From Corynebacterium durum (GTDB taxonomy: Bacteria; Actinomycetota; Actinomycetes; Mycobacteriales; Mycobacteriaceae), in the NCBI RefSeq assembly GCF_030408675.1, contig NZ_CP047200.1, positions 496,001-560,000 on the forward strand: 64,000 nt of DNA, read 5' to 3'. The position numbers and the translations under genes were made by a program. Shown here one piece after another: positions 53,856 to 62,241 of this stretch; within the stretch, counting starts at the first letter, position 1; each line of letters starts with the position of its first letter. The notes under the pieces were generated by a model. That model did no database searches. It worked only from the letters and a program-made list of their open reading frames with translations, and had not been told where the DNA came from.

Positions 53856-54455
53856 CTAGTTGCTGTGGTTGTCGGTCCCCGTAATGTCGAACTCGGCGGT
53901 ATCCGCAACGCTGGGTTGGGGATGCGCTGATGAAGTTTCCTCAAGAAAACCTGAGTCAACATCAAAAAAACCTGTGTCATCTGATGTGTTAGTAGTCTCA
54001 CCCCACAGAGGGGAGAGGCCGGGCAAAAACAACATAATCACACATGCGGCTGCGGCTGCCCCACAGGCTCCCCAGTAGGTGTATTGCGCGGGGACGTACC
54101 AGAGGCATGCGCCGGTGATCACGCTGATAATAAGCCACCCAACAGGAACGATGATATCGGTACGTAAATGACGGGCGGTTCGGTACTCAATCCAGTCTTC
54201 ACCGGGAAAGCGTGATCGTGCTTCGTGTCGGATCCTACGGTTCGTTTTGGAGGCAGTGATAATAATGCTGAGCAGGAATAATGCAAAACCTGCTCCTGTG
54301 ATTCGGAGGTCTCCAGCGGCGGCGCCAAACACGAGGATGCCGGTTGAGGCTACGATCGCAAAGTGCTCTCCCCGTCCGAGTCGGATGGGTGTGGTGGGGT
54401 CAACCTCTGGGTAGAGATTACGGAAGTTTTGCGAGGGTGTTTCTGTCGCAGTCAT
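53856..54455 (-). CDS. Membrane protein of unknown function
   Basis: The 199-residue protein has four membrane helices in two pairs (about residues 30-65 and 98-145) with a basic cytoplasmic loop between (KTNRRIRHEARSRFPGEDW) and an acidic, Ser/Thr-rich C-terminal tail. I recognise no family. It lies upstream of metX on the same strand and divergent from htaA; the DtxR box between may affect both. Confidence 0.65.
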   Translation of the reverse strand: MTATETPSQNFRNLYPEVDPTTPIRLGRGEHFAIVASTGILVFGAAAGDLRITGAGFALFLLSIIITASKTNRRIRHEARSRFPGEDWIEYRTARHLRTDIIVPVGWLIISVITGACLWYVPAQYTYWGACGAAAAACVIMLFLPGLSPLWGETTNTSDDTGFFDVDSGFLEETSSAHPQPSVADTAEFDITGTDNHSN

Positions 54456-54539
54456 GGCACTAAAATCCGGTCCTTTGCTGTTGCGGATAAGGGGTAGGGA
54501 CGGGGTTAGACAAATGGTTTCTTATGAATCTTCTGTGGG

Positions 54540-54558
54540 TTAGGTTAGTCTAACCTTG
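54540..54558. promoter_or_regulatory. DtxR box upstream of htaA
   Basis: TTAGGTTAGTCTAACCTTG matches the DtxR consensus (TTAGGTTAGCCTAACCTAA) at 16 of 19 positions and is strongly palindromic. It lies about 85 bases before htaA. Iron repression of heme uptake through DtxR is established in C. diphtheriae. Confidence 0.8.
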
Positions 54559-54641
54559 AACTAATTTGAAAGGATGCATGGACTGATCTCTGAGAATGAG
54601 ATTAGAGAAGCTGAGTATCTTAGTTTAAGGAGAGTACCCGA

Positions 54642-56669
54642 ATGTTGTCTGTGAGCCGCACGGCACGCGCTTTCCGACGCCCCCTCGCGGCCGCTGCCAT
54701 CGCAGCTGCGGCGTGTGTGACCGTCACTCCTATCGTGTCCCCCCATAACACACTGATGGGATCGGCAGGTGCCCAAGCAGGCGAGAAGTGTGCAGTCTCG
54801 CAGGTGGGCTGGGGCGTGCGCCAGTCCTTCCGCAGCTACATTGAAGGCAGGATTGCCAAGGGCGGTTGGAAAACGGAAGGGACCGTCAATTACAACGGCG
54901 ATGAGTTCGTGTTCAACGAGCCGTTCCCACCGATTGAAACCACCGATGACGGCACTACCATCGTGCCCCTTGGGGAGGACAACGGCATCCGCTTTTATGG
55001 GCACAGCTATAACGACAAGCCCAAACTCGACATGACGCTCAAAGATTTCAGGATTGCGGTCAACGGAAGCTCCGCCAAGATTCTGGTGGATTACGATGCC
55101 AACCTGCCGGATGATATGAGTGCAGATTCCCCGGACAACTTTGTGCGAGGCGACGACGTTGCTATCGCCGAGGTTGCCTTGAACGGTACACCTGACTTCA
55201 CCTCGGATGCCGTTGATTTGAGCGGTGACGTCACCCTTACCGATATTGGTGACAAGCTCTTCTTAGGCAACTACGGCACCGGCGGCGAGATGGATCCGCT
55301 GAACGCCAACATCAACCTTGGCGCCGAATGCGCAGCTCGTGTGGCTAACGTCACCAACGGCAATAGCAGCGGCGGACGTGGCAACGGCGGTGGTTCCAAG
55401 ACGACCTCGACCAAGAAGAACAACGCCCCGGGTCTCGATGCCCTGAAAACAGCCAATGACTACGGCACCGCGGTGAACAACCTGCTGTCCACCACGGATA
55501 AGATCATCACCAACATTGATAAGTTGGGTGCCCGTTTCAACCAGAACGGTGCGTCCGTCAATGGCCCTGGCCCTGGCCCTGGCGGTGGCACAGTTAACCG
55601 CGCAAGCGGTGCGTCCGGCACCGGGAACGGTGGTGGAGCCGCAAAAGGTGGGGATACCGCTGGGCGAGCTGTTGCCACCGCAGGGACTGCGGGTGGAGGT
55701 CACCAAGGTGCCGCAGGAGGCGCGGCGTCGACAAGCGGTGGCGGTGCCGGATCTGTGTGTACAGCCGAAAGTTCGCTAGGCGTGACGGAAGCTAGCGCGG
55801 CCTGGGGTGTTAAGCAGTCCTTCCAGTCCTACATCACTGGTTCCATCGCGAAGGGTTCGTGGGAACTGAGCGGTGTGTCCCACAGCGATGGCGAATTTCA
55901 CTTCGCCGGCAACTCCGGGGCCGTGGACCCAAAGGCGAACACGGGTACCATCCTGTTCCCTGGATCCATGCACTTCACAGGTCATAAAGGGGTGCTTCAA
56001 CTGAACATGTCCAACCTGGAAATTCAGTGGAGCGGCAACTCAGGTTCCCTGGTGGCTACCGTTTCCTCCAACAATATGGAGGGACACAACACGGACTTTG
56101 GGCGAGTTGCACTGGCGAATCTTTCCTTCAACCAGCTCAACGTAGGTGACAATGCAGCATCAGGTTCTGCCACAGCGTCGCTGACTCAAGCCGGTGCCCA
56201 AGCGTTCGCCGACTTTTACCCTGAAGGCACCCAGCTAGACCCAATTAGTTTCACCGCATCTCTTGGTGGTGCAGCAAGCTGTACTGCGGGGCAGGGGTCT
56301 GGTGCTTCTGGTGGGGGAGTTGCCGGTGCCGGCGGCAATGCTGCGGCTGCCGCTGCAACCAAAGCCGGTGGTTCGTCCGGCGCAAACGGTGCAAAAAGCG
56401 GGAATGCCGCTGGCGGTACCAACGCCAAGTCGGGGTCTGCTGCCGCAGCGAAGCTTGGCGTGAAGACCAATGGGGCACAAGATTCCTCCGAGGGAGCAGG
56501 ATTTGACAGCAAAGGCTCGTTCAAAATCAAATCCGCAGCGGCGGACGCTGATGGTGCAGGCACTGGCGGTTCGCCTTTTACCACTCCCATCCTGATGATC
56601 CTGGGTGCGTTTGTGATTGCCGGAGCCACCCTATCCCAGTTTGTTTCCCGAAATCCCAACAGCCGTTAA
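54642..56669 (+). CDS. htaA: Cell-surface heme-binding protein HtaA with two CR domains
   Basis: HtaA takes heme from hemoglobin at the surface and passes it to HmuT. The 675-residue protein has a signal peptide (to about residue 45) and two conserved-region domains (about 50-230 and 375-560). Each shows the heme-ligand tyrosine (SYIEGRIAKGGW; SYITGSIAKGSW) and a following Gly-His (FYGHSYND; HFTGHKG). A Gly/Asn/Ser-rich linker (about 235-370, GPGPGPGGG) separates them. A second Gly/Ala linker leads to a C-terminal membrane helix and basic tail. AAGGAG precedes the ATG. Confidence 0.93.
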   Translation: MLSVSRTARAFRRPLAAAAIAAAACVTVTPIVSPHNTLMGSAGAQAGEKCAVSQVGWGVRQSFRSYIEGRIAKGGWKTEGTVNYNGDEFVFNEPFPPIETTDDGTTIVPLGEDNGIRFYGHSYNDKPKLDMTLKDFRIAVNGSSAKILVDYDANLPDDMSADSPDNFVRGDDVAIAEVALNGTPDFTSDAVDLSGDVTLTDIGDKLFLGNYGTGGEMDPLNANINLGAECAARVANVTNGNSSGGRGNGGGSKTTSTKKNNAPGLDALKTANDYGTAVNNLLSTTDKIITNIDKLGARFNQNGASVNGPGPGPGGGTVNRASGASGTGNGGGAAKGGDTAGRAVATAGTAGGGHQGAAGGAASTSGGGAGSVCTAESSLGVTEASAAWGVKQSFQSYITGSIAKGSWELSGVSHSDGEFHFAGNSGAVDPKANTGTILFPGSMHFTGHKGVLQLNMSNLEIQWSGNSGSLVATVSSNNMEGHNTDFGRVALANLSFNQLNVGDNAASGSATASLTQAGAQAFADFYPEGTQLDPISFTASLGGAASCTAGQGSGASGGGVAGAGGNAAAAAATKAGGSSGANGAKSGNAAGGTNAKSGSAAAAKLGVKTNGAQDSSEGAGFDSKGSFKIKSAAADADGAGTGGSPFTTPILMILGAFVIAGATLSQFVSRNPNSR

Positions 56670-56717
56670 CCACCCATGCGTTTCACCATTCACCACACCA
56701 CTAGGAAAGGTCCGCTT

Positions 56718-57839
56718 GTGATCCCAGCAGCGACTATGCGTACTACGTTCACAGCAGTGCTCATGTGTGCTGCCTTAGCTTTCACCGGGGCGCTCGCCGG
56801 ATGCAACGCGCCGTTGTCCACGAATGCCTTAGGGGACAGCCAGGCAACAACCAGCGATCAGGAACTCCGGGAATCGTTACCCGACCGTGCTTCATTGAAA
56901 GACCCGCGCACGTTTACCGGAATTTCAACTGTTCCAGACATGGGTGACGTGGTTCCTGTGACCGATAATGCTCAGCCTCAGCTCCCTGTTGAACTCAACG
57001 ATGCTGATGGTTATAACGTCACCGTCAAGGATGTGTCGCGCATTCTTGCCCTCGATTTGTACGGAACCTACACCAAAACCCTCATGGGCCTCGGGCTGCA
57101 GAACAACATCGTTGGCCGCACAGTTAGTTCAACCGAACCGGCACTGGCTGATCTTCCCGTGGTCACTCAAGGTGGGCACAACATCAACGTTGAAGCTGTG
57201 CTCCAACTGTCCCCAAGCCTGGTGATTGTTGACCACAGCATTGGCCCCCGCGAGGCTATCGATCAGATCCGTGATGCGGGCGTGACCGTGGTTGTCATGG
57301 AGCCGACTCGAAACATCGCCTCCATCGGCGATGACATTAAGAACCTTGGTTCGGTGGTCGGCCTGCCTGATGAAGCCGACAAACTGGCAGAGCGCAGCAA
57401 AAAAGACCTTGATGCCGATATGGAAGCAGTGAAGAAACTTGCACCAGACCAGCCGCTACGTATGGCGTTCTTGTACGCGCGTGGTAACGGTGGCGTGTTC
57501 TTCATCCTGGGCGAAGGCACTGGTGCGCAGGATTTGATTGAGGGCATTGGTGCGGTGGATGTGGCCGCAGAAAACGGTTTGAAAGATGCCGCCCCAGCAA
57601 ACGCTGAGGCACTGGCCAAACTCAACCCTGACGTGTTCATCATGATGACGGAGGGGTTGAAATCCACCGGCGGCATTGAAGGATTGATGCAGCGACCTGG
57701 AGTAGAGCAGACCACGGCTGGGCAGCATCAACGCGTTGTTGCACTGCCGGATGGGCAGTCGCTGGCGTTTGGTCCGCAAACCGGTGAATTGTTACTGCGA
57801 ACGGCGCAGGCAGTGTATAACCCAGATCAGGCTCAGTAA
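56718..57839 (+). CDS. hmuT: Heme-binding lipoprotein HmuT
   Basis: HmuT is the substrate-binding protein of the heme ABC importer. The GTG at 56718 lies 7 bases after AGGAAAGG and gives a signal peptide with lipobox LAGC (373 residues). Probable heme ligands by family analogy are the His in VTQGGHNIN and the Tyr/Arg in FLYARGNGG. It lies 48 bases after htaA, in the same operon. Confidence 0.93.
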   Translation: MIPAATMRTTFTAVLMCAALAFTGALAGCNAPLSTNALGDSQATTSDQELRESLPDRASLKDPRTFTGISTVPDMGDVVPVTDNAQPQLPVELNDADGYNVTVKDVSRILALDLYGTYTKTLMGLGLQNNIVGRTVSSTEPALADLPVVTQGGHNINVEAVLQLSPSLVIVDHSIGPREAIDQIRDAGVTVVVMEPTRNIASIGDDIKNLGSVVGLPDEADKLAERSKKDLDADMEAVKKLAPDQPLRMAFLYARGNGGVFFILGEGTGAQDLIEGIGAVDVAAENGLKDAAPANAEALAKLNPDVFIMMTEGLKSTGGIEGLMQRPGVEQTTAGQHQRVVALPDGQSLAFGPQTGELLLRTAQAVYNPDQAQ

Positions 57840-57851
57840 AAGGCGCTGACA

Positions 57852-58949
57852 GTGACGAATACGAGTATCGTTCAGTGCCCAGAGTACAGTCGGGATACGG
57901 CGAAGGCAGGAAGACCCGCTGCGAGTGAGGTGTTCCGCACCCGAACGCGGCGTCGAGTAGTGCTGTTTGCCATGCTCCTTGTGCTGTTAGTTGGTGGTGT
58001 CCTGTTTTCTGTGTCGGTGGGGCAATACCACATTCCTGTTGGTGACGTGCCGCGTATCCTTATCGCAGGTCCAGAGGGCGTTAGCCTTGCCGAATCTGTG
58101 GTGTGGAAGATTAGGCTGCCGCGCCTAGTGCTGGGACTGCTGGTGGGAGCCGCGTTGGGCGTCAGCGGTGCGCTGATGCAGGCGGTTTTTGCTAACCCAC
58201 TGGCGGAACCGAGTGTCATTGGCGTGACCAGCGGCGCGGGCGTTGGCGCCGCCTTGGTTATTGTTTTCAACATTACGATTTTTGGCACGTCCACTGTGCC
58301 TGCTGCGGCGTTTATCACGGCTGTAGCGACCACCGCAGTTGTGTACCAGCTGGCGCGTCACGACGGCCGCGTGCACGTGATCAACCTCATTCTTACAGGC
58401 ATTGCCATTAATGCCGTGGCAGGTGCGATCATTTCCTTCCTCGTTTACCTTGCTCCCACGACATCGCGTGAGCAGATTATCTTTTGGCAAATGGGGTCAC
58501 TGAACGGTTCGCAATGGAAGCATGTAATTGTGGTCGCGCCGATCATTATTGCGGGTGCGGCTATTTCGCTGCGCATTGGTGGGCAGCTTGATGTGTTGGC
58601 ACTGGGTGAAAAAGCTGCGGGGCACATTGGCATCAATGTTTCCAGGCTGCGCATTACCGCCATTGGTGCCTCCACATTGCTCACAGCTGGTGCCGTGGCC
58701 TACGCCGGACTGATCGGCTTTGTTGGTCTAATTGTTCCGCATCTGCTCCGTGGAATTACGGGACCTGCGAATAAGGTTCTCATTCCCGCGTCTGCGTTGG
58801 CTGGCGCGGTGCTCATTGGGTTATCGGATATTGCTGCGCGCACGCTTATTCCCTTTGCCGATTTGCCCATCGGTATTTTCACCGCCCTGGTGGGTGGACC
58901 GACGTTCTTTGTTCTGCTTCGGCGGATGCTGATGAAAGGAAGGCACTGA
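57852..58949 (+). CDS. hmuU: Heme ABC transporter permease HmuU
   Basis: The 365-residue FecCD-type permease has about ten membrane helices. Typical segments are PRLVLGLLVGAALGVSGALMQ, NPLAEPSVIGVTSGAGVGAAL and GLIGFVGLIVPHLLR. The GTG start lies 12 bases after the hmuT stop. An N-terminal cytoplasmic extension of about 38 residues is longer than usual. The stop shares a base with the hmuV ATG. Confidence 0.93.
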   Translation: MTNTSIVQCPEYSRDTAKAGRPAASEVFRTRTRRRVVLFAMLLVLLVGGVLFSVSVGQYHIPVGDVPRILIAGPEGVSLAESVVWKIRLPRLVLGLLVGAALGVSGALMQAVFANPLAEPSVIGVTSGAGVGAALVIVFNITIFGTSTVPAAAFITAVATTAVVYQLARHDGRVHVINLILTGIAINAVAGAIISFLVYLAPTTSREQIIFWQMGSLNGSQWKHVIVVAPIIIAGAAISLRIGGQLDVLALGEKAAGHIGINVSRLRITAIGASTLLTAGAVAYAGLIGFVGLIVPHLLRGITGPANKVLIPASALAGAVLIGLSDIAARTLIPFADLPIGIFTALVGGPTFFVLLRRMLMKGRH

Positions 58950-59791
58950 TGCCTGCTGAGGCTTTGCTCTCTGCCACTGGTATTACGGTGGTCATGGGGG
59001 AGAAAACGCTGCTTAACGACGTCTCGGTGGTTGCTCGCCGCGGTGAAGTACTGGGCCTCATTGGTCCGAATGGTGCAGGAAAATCCACGCTACTGTCTGT
59101 CCTGAGCGGTGATCTCATTCCTTTCTCAGGTTCGGTTTCTATCTGTGGATACGATCCCGTGCAGGCATCGGCGTTGGAGTTGGCGAAGTCGCGCTCGGTG
59201 ATGCTTCAGGATGTGTCTGTTTCTTTTGCTTTCTTGGTTCGCGATGTGGTGTCCATGGGTAGGCGTCCATGGGCACGCACGGACCAATCTGTGCGCGACG
59301 ATGCGATTATCGATGCCGCGCTTGCTGCCACTGAGGTAAGCCACCTGTCGGATCGTGACATTATGACCCTCTCGGGCGGGGAGCGGGCGCGAGTGGCGCT
59401 GTCGCGTGTGTTGGCGCAACAAACACCCGTTGTTCTGCTTGATGAACCTACCGCTGCCCTGGATATTGGGCATCAGGAGCAGGCGTTGGGCTTGGTTCGG
59501 GCACTCGCAAAAAATGGCGCTGCCGTGATTGTGGTGTTGCATGATCTTAATGCCGCCGCTGCGTATTGTGACCGCATTGTGTGCCTTGCTGACGGTACTG
59601 TGGCGGCGCAGGGGACTGTTGCTGAGGTGTATACCAAAGAGACGCTGAGTGCGGTGTACGGCTGGGATATTCAGGTTGTGCTGTCGCCTGCAGGAGATGT
59701 TCAAGTTTTCCCAAAGCGGGGGAGGGAAGCGGGGGTAGGTGATGGTCTACAGGAAACCCTTAGTGAGCTGTTCAATCTTACATTTAACTAA
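58949..59791 (+). CDS. hmuV: Heme ABC transporter ATPase HmuV
   Basis: The 280-residue ATPase has Walker A GPNGAGKST, signature LSGGERARVALSRVL and Walker B VVLLDEPTAALD, with the switch histidine in VLHDLN. It is coupled to hmuU by a one-base overlap and ends the htaA-hmuTUV operon. Confidence 0.94.
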   Translation: MPAEALLSATGITVVMGEKTLLNDVSVVARRGEVLGLIGPNGAGKSTLLSVLSGDLIPFSGSVSICGYDPVQASALELAKSRSVMLQDVSVSFAFLVRDVVSMGRRPWARTDQSVRDDAIIDAALAATEVSHLSDRDIMTLSGGERARVALSRVLAQQTPVVLLDEPTAALDIGHQEQALGLVRALAKNGAAVIVVLHDLNAAAAYCDRIVCLADGTVAAQGTVAEVYTKETLSAVYGWDIQVVLSPAGDVQVFPKRGREAGVGDGLQETLSELFNLTFN

Positions 59792-59845
59792 ATGTTTTAT
59801 TAACAAATACAGAGCTAAAGCTTGATTTTTACTAAGTTTTTAAGC

Positions 59846-59864
59846 TAAGGTGTGCCTATCCTAA
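59846..59864. promoter_or_regulatory. DtxR-like box upstream of htaB
   Basis: TAAGGTGTGCCTATCCTAA matches the DtxR consensus at 15 of 19 positions. It lies 47 bases before htaB, suggesting a second iron-controlled promoter inside the heme locus. Confidence 0.65.
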
Positions 59865-59911
59865 ATATTGTTTTCCGGGTGGTTGACGCCCGCTCACTAC
59901 AGGAGTCTCGT

Positions 59912-60769
59912 ATGACAAGCGCAAGTCGTTTCCAGCATTCATTAGCCGCTTTTATGGCGGCATCCATCGCTGCTGGGGCAGTAGTTGTCCCAACCACTGC
60001 AATCGCGCAGCAGCAAACAACCTGCACCGATGACAAGGCTGTTTTCAAAGTCACTGGTGGCGAATTTGAGTGGGATTTCCGCGATAGTTGGAATAATTAC
60101 ATCCACGGTACGATCGCTCATGGAACATCAGAACTCACGGGCGGAATCACCAACCTGAACGAGGCCAATAAGGCCAAAAGCAACTACAAGTTTGTTGCCT
60201 CTAAGGGGGTTTCTACAGGCGTCAACCAGGCGGAATTGAATGTGGATGGCACCATGCACTACCAGGGACATAAGCATGGTGATAACTATGTTCTGGACAA
60301 TACGTTCAGCAACTTCAACCTCAAGGCTGAGGGAAGCAAGCTTGAGCTGTACGCAGACGTTCACTACCGCAAGCGTGTAGATAACAACACTGCCGGAGAA
60401 TGGCAAGACGCAAAGCAAATTAAGGTCTCCGAGTGGACCTTGAAGGAACCGCTCGCGCTCAAGGCCGGTGATGTTGCATTTGCTTCCAATGGTCAAGGCA
60501 AGTTTGGTTCCCAGGACGTTATCAGCGCTTTGGGTGACTTCTATAAAGACGACATTCACACCGGCGCAATTACCGGCAAGGTGAAAGTCTCCCAGAACTG
60601 CTCTCCGGCACCCGCTCCCAACCCGAATCCAGGTGAGCCGACTGCGCCTGGCAGCAGTAACTCTCAGTTCGTCAAGGTTCTTGCAGGTCTGGGCGTCGCT
60701 GGCGCGATCCTTGCGGCTATCTTTGGGTTCTTGCGGCACTCCAACATTCCGCTGCCGTTCCGCATCTAG
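59912..60769 (+). CDS. htaB: Surface heme-binding protein HtaB with one CR domain
   Basis: The 285-residue protein has a signal peptide (about 1-32), a single CR domain (about 38-230) with the conserved tyrosine in NNYIHGTIAHG and Gly-His in HYQGHKHGDN, a Pro/Asn linker and a C-terminal membrane helix. The ATG at 59912 lies 6 bases after AGGAG; the longer frame starts inside the DtxR box. HtaB is thought to act between HtaA and HmuT. Confidence 0.9.
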   Translation: MTSASRFQHSLAAFMAASIAAGAVVVPTTAIAQQQTTCTDDKAVFKVTGGEFEWDFRDSWNNYIHGTIAHGTSELTGGITNLNEANKAKSNYKFVASKGVSTGVNQAELNVDGTMHYQGHKHGDNYVLDNTFSNFNLKAEGSKLELYADVHYRKRVDNNTAGEWQDAKQIKVSEWTLKEPLALKAGDVAFASNGQGKFGSQDVISALGDFYKDDIHTGAITGKVKVSQNCSPAPAPNPNPGEPTAPGSSNSQFVKVLAGLGVAGAILAAIFGFLRHSNIPLPFRI

Positions 60770-60787
60770 TCTTCTTCGTTGAAGCGT

Positions 60788-60826
60788 AAAAATCCCTCTC
60801 CCAGCACCAGGGACGAGGGATTTTTT
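60788..60826. terminator. Bidirectional terminator between htaB and metY
   Basis: AAAAATCCCTC (60788-60798) pairs with GAGGGATTTTTT (60815-60826). T-runs follow the stem on both strands, serving htaB on the plus and metY on the minus strand. Confidence 0.9.
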
Positions 60827-60843
60827 CGTTCCGCTAACAGGTC

Positions 60844-62160
60844 TTAGCTGATGGCAGCGAAGCCCGCTTCGAGGTCGGCGATGATGTCATCAATGTTTTC
60901 AATGCCCACCGAGAGTCGGATGGTGGACTGGTTGATCCCGGCGCGGCGGAGTTCTTCCTCGTTTGACTGCGAGTGTGTTGTGGTGGCGGGATGGACAACG
61001 AGGGAGCGCACATCACCGACGTTGGCGACGTTGGAGTGGAGTTTCAGGGCGTCGATAAACGCCCATGCTGCATCCTTGTCGCCTTTGATGTCAAAGGAAA
61101 GGACGGAGCCGGTGTAGTCGAGTCCTAGTTTTTCTTTGATGCTGTACCAGGGGGATGTTTCAAGTCCGGCGTAGTTGACAGTGGCGACTTTGGGGTGGCG
61201 TGCCAAAAATTCGGCGACTTTCTTGGCGTTGCTGTTGTGTCGTTCAACGCGCAGGGACAGTGTTTCCAAGCCTTGGGCAGTGACCCATGCGTTGAAGGCC
61301 GAGGGGGCTGCACCGGTGTCGCGAAGGAGTCCGACTCGGGCTTTGAGCCCGAAGGCAGCGGGGCCGAGGTCGGCGTAGCGGAGGCCGTGGTAGGCGGGGT
61401 CGGGTGTGACAAAGTCGGGGAATACGGGGGCACCATTGCGTTCAATGGTCCAGTCGAATTGCCCACCGTCGACGAGGACACCGCCGAGCGCGGAGCCGTT
61501 GCCGGTGTAGAACTTGGTCAGGGATGCGACAACGATGTCAGCACCCAGTTCGAGGGGACGGACGAGTGCTGCGGTGGCGAGCGTGTTGTCCACAATGAAC
61601 GGGACGTTGTTGGCGTGTGCCACCTCGGCAATAGCGGGAATGTCGAGGATGTCGGCCTGGGGGTTGGCGAAGGTTTCGCCGTAGAAGGCGACGGTGTTGT
61701 CTTGGACGGCAGCCTGCCAGGAGGCAGGATCGTCGGGGTCGTCCACGAAGGTGGTTTCTATTCCCAGGCGGGCGAGGGTGACGGTGAATAGCGTGGTTGT
61801 GCCGCCGTAAAGCCGCGGGGAGGAGACGATATGGGAGCCTGCGCGGGCGAGATTGAGGATTGCTGCTGTTTCGGCCGCCTGCCCGGAAGCGAAGAGGACA
61901 GCATGCACGCCACCTTCCAGTGAAGCGAGTCGGTTTTCTACGACTTCAACGGTGGGGTTGGTGAGGCGGCTGTATACAGGGCCGAGGTTTTCGAGGGCGA
62001 AGCGTTGTTTAGCGTGTTCGGCGTTGTCGAATACGTAAGAGGAGGTGAGGAAGATGGGAAGGTTGCGTGCACTGGTGTCGCTGTCGACTGTTTGACCCGC
62101 GTGGATGGAGCGGGTGTCGAAGCCCCAGTCGGCTGCATTGCTGTTGTCGTATTGTGGCAT
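60844..62160 (-). CDS. metY: O-acetylhomoserine sulfhydrylase
   Basis: MetY makes homocysteine from O-acetylhomoserine and sulfide using pyridoxal phosphate. The 438-residue protein has WGFDTRSIHAGQ, LTSSYVFDNAEHA, the cofactor-binding lysine in SLTKFYTGNGSALGG and RLSVGIENIDDII at the end. I choose the ATG at 62160, 7 bases after AAGGATT, rather than the TTG nine bases upstream. It works with MetX. Confidence 0.96.
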   Translation of the reverse strand: MPQYDNSNAADWGFDTRSIHAGQTVDSDTSARNLPIFLTSSYVFDNAEHAKQRFALENLGPVYSRLTNPTVEVVENRLASLEGGVHAVLFASGQAAETAAILNLARAGSHIVSSPRLYGGTTTLFTVTLARLGIETTFVDDPDDPASWQAAVQDNTVAFYGETFANPQADILDIPAIAEVAHANNVPFIVDNTLATAALVRPLELGADIVVASLTKFYTGNGSALGGVLVDGGQFDWTIERNGAPVFPDFVTPDPAYHGLRYADLGPAAFGLKARVGLLRDTGAAPSAFNAWVTAQGLETLSLRVERHNSNAKKVAEFLARHPKVATVNYAGLETSPWYSIKEKLGLDYTGSVLSFDIKGDKDAAWAFIDALKLHSNVANVGDVRSLVVHPATTTHSQSNEEELRRAGINQSTIRLSVGIENIDDIIADLEAGFAAIS

Positions 62161-62203
62161 GGGTAGCAATCCTTAGTATCGATGAATTTTACACCAACAT
62201 AGT

Positions 62204-62218
62204 GAACAGCTCGGTCTA
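62204..62218. promoter_or_regulatory. McbR-like operator upstream of metY
   Basis: GAACAGCTCGGTCTA shares ACAGCTCKGTCTA with the sites before metQ and metX. A weaker copy, CCGCTCTGTCTG, follows at 62226-62237. It lies 44 bases before the metY start. Confidence 0.55.
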
Positions 62219-62241
62219 GTGCAAACCGCTCTGTCTGTCCA

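Noticed and set aside
59779..59794. Palindrome ACATTTA-AC-TAAATGT-like at the hmuV end as a terminator
   Set aside because: The stem is AT-rich with a two-base loop and no distinct T-run, so too weak to call.
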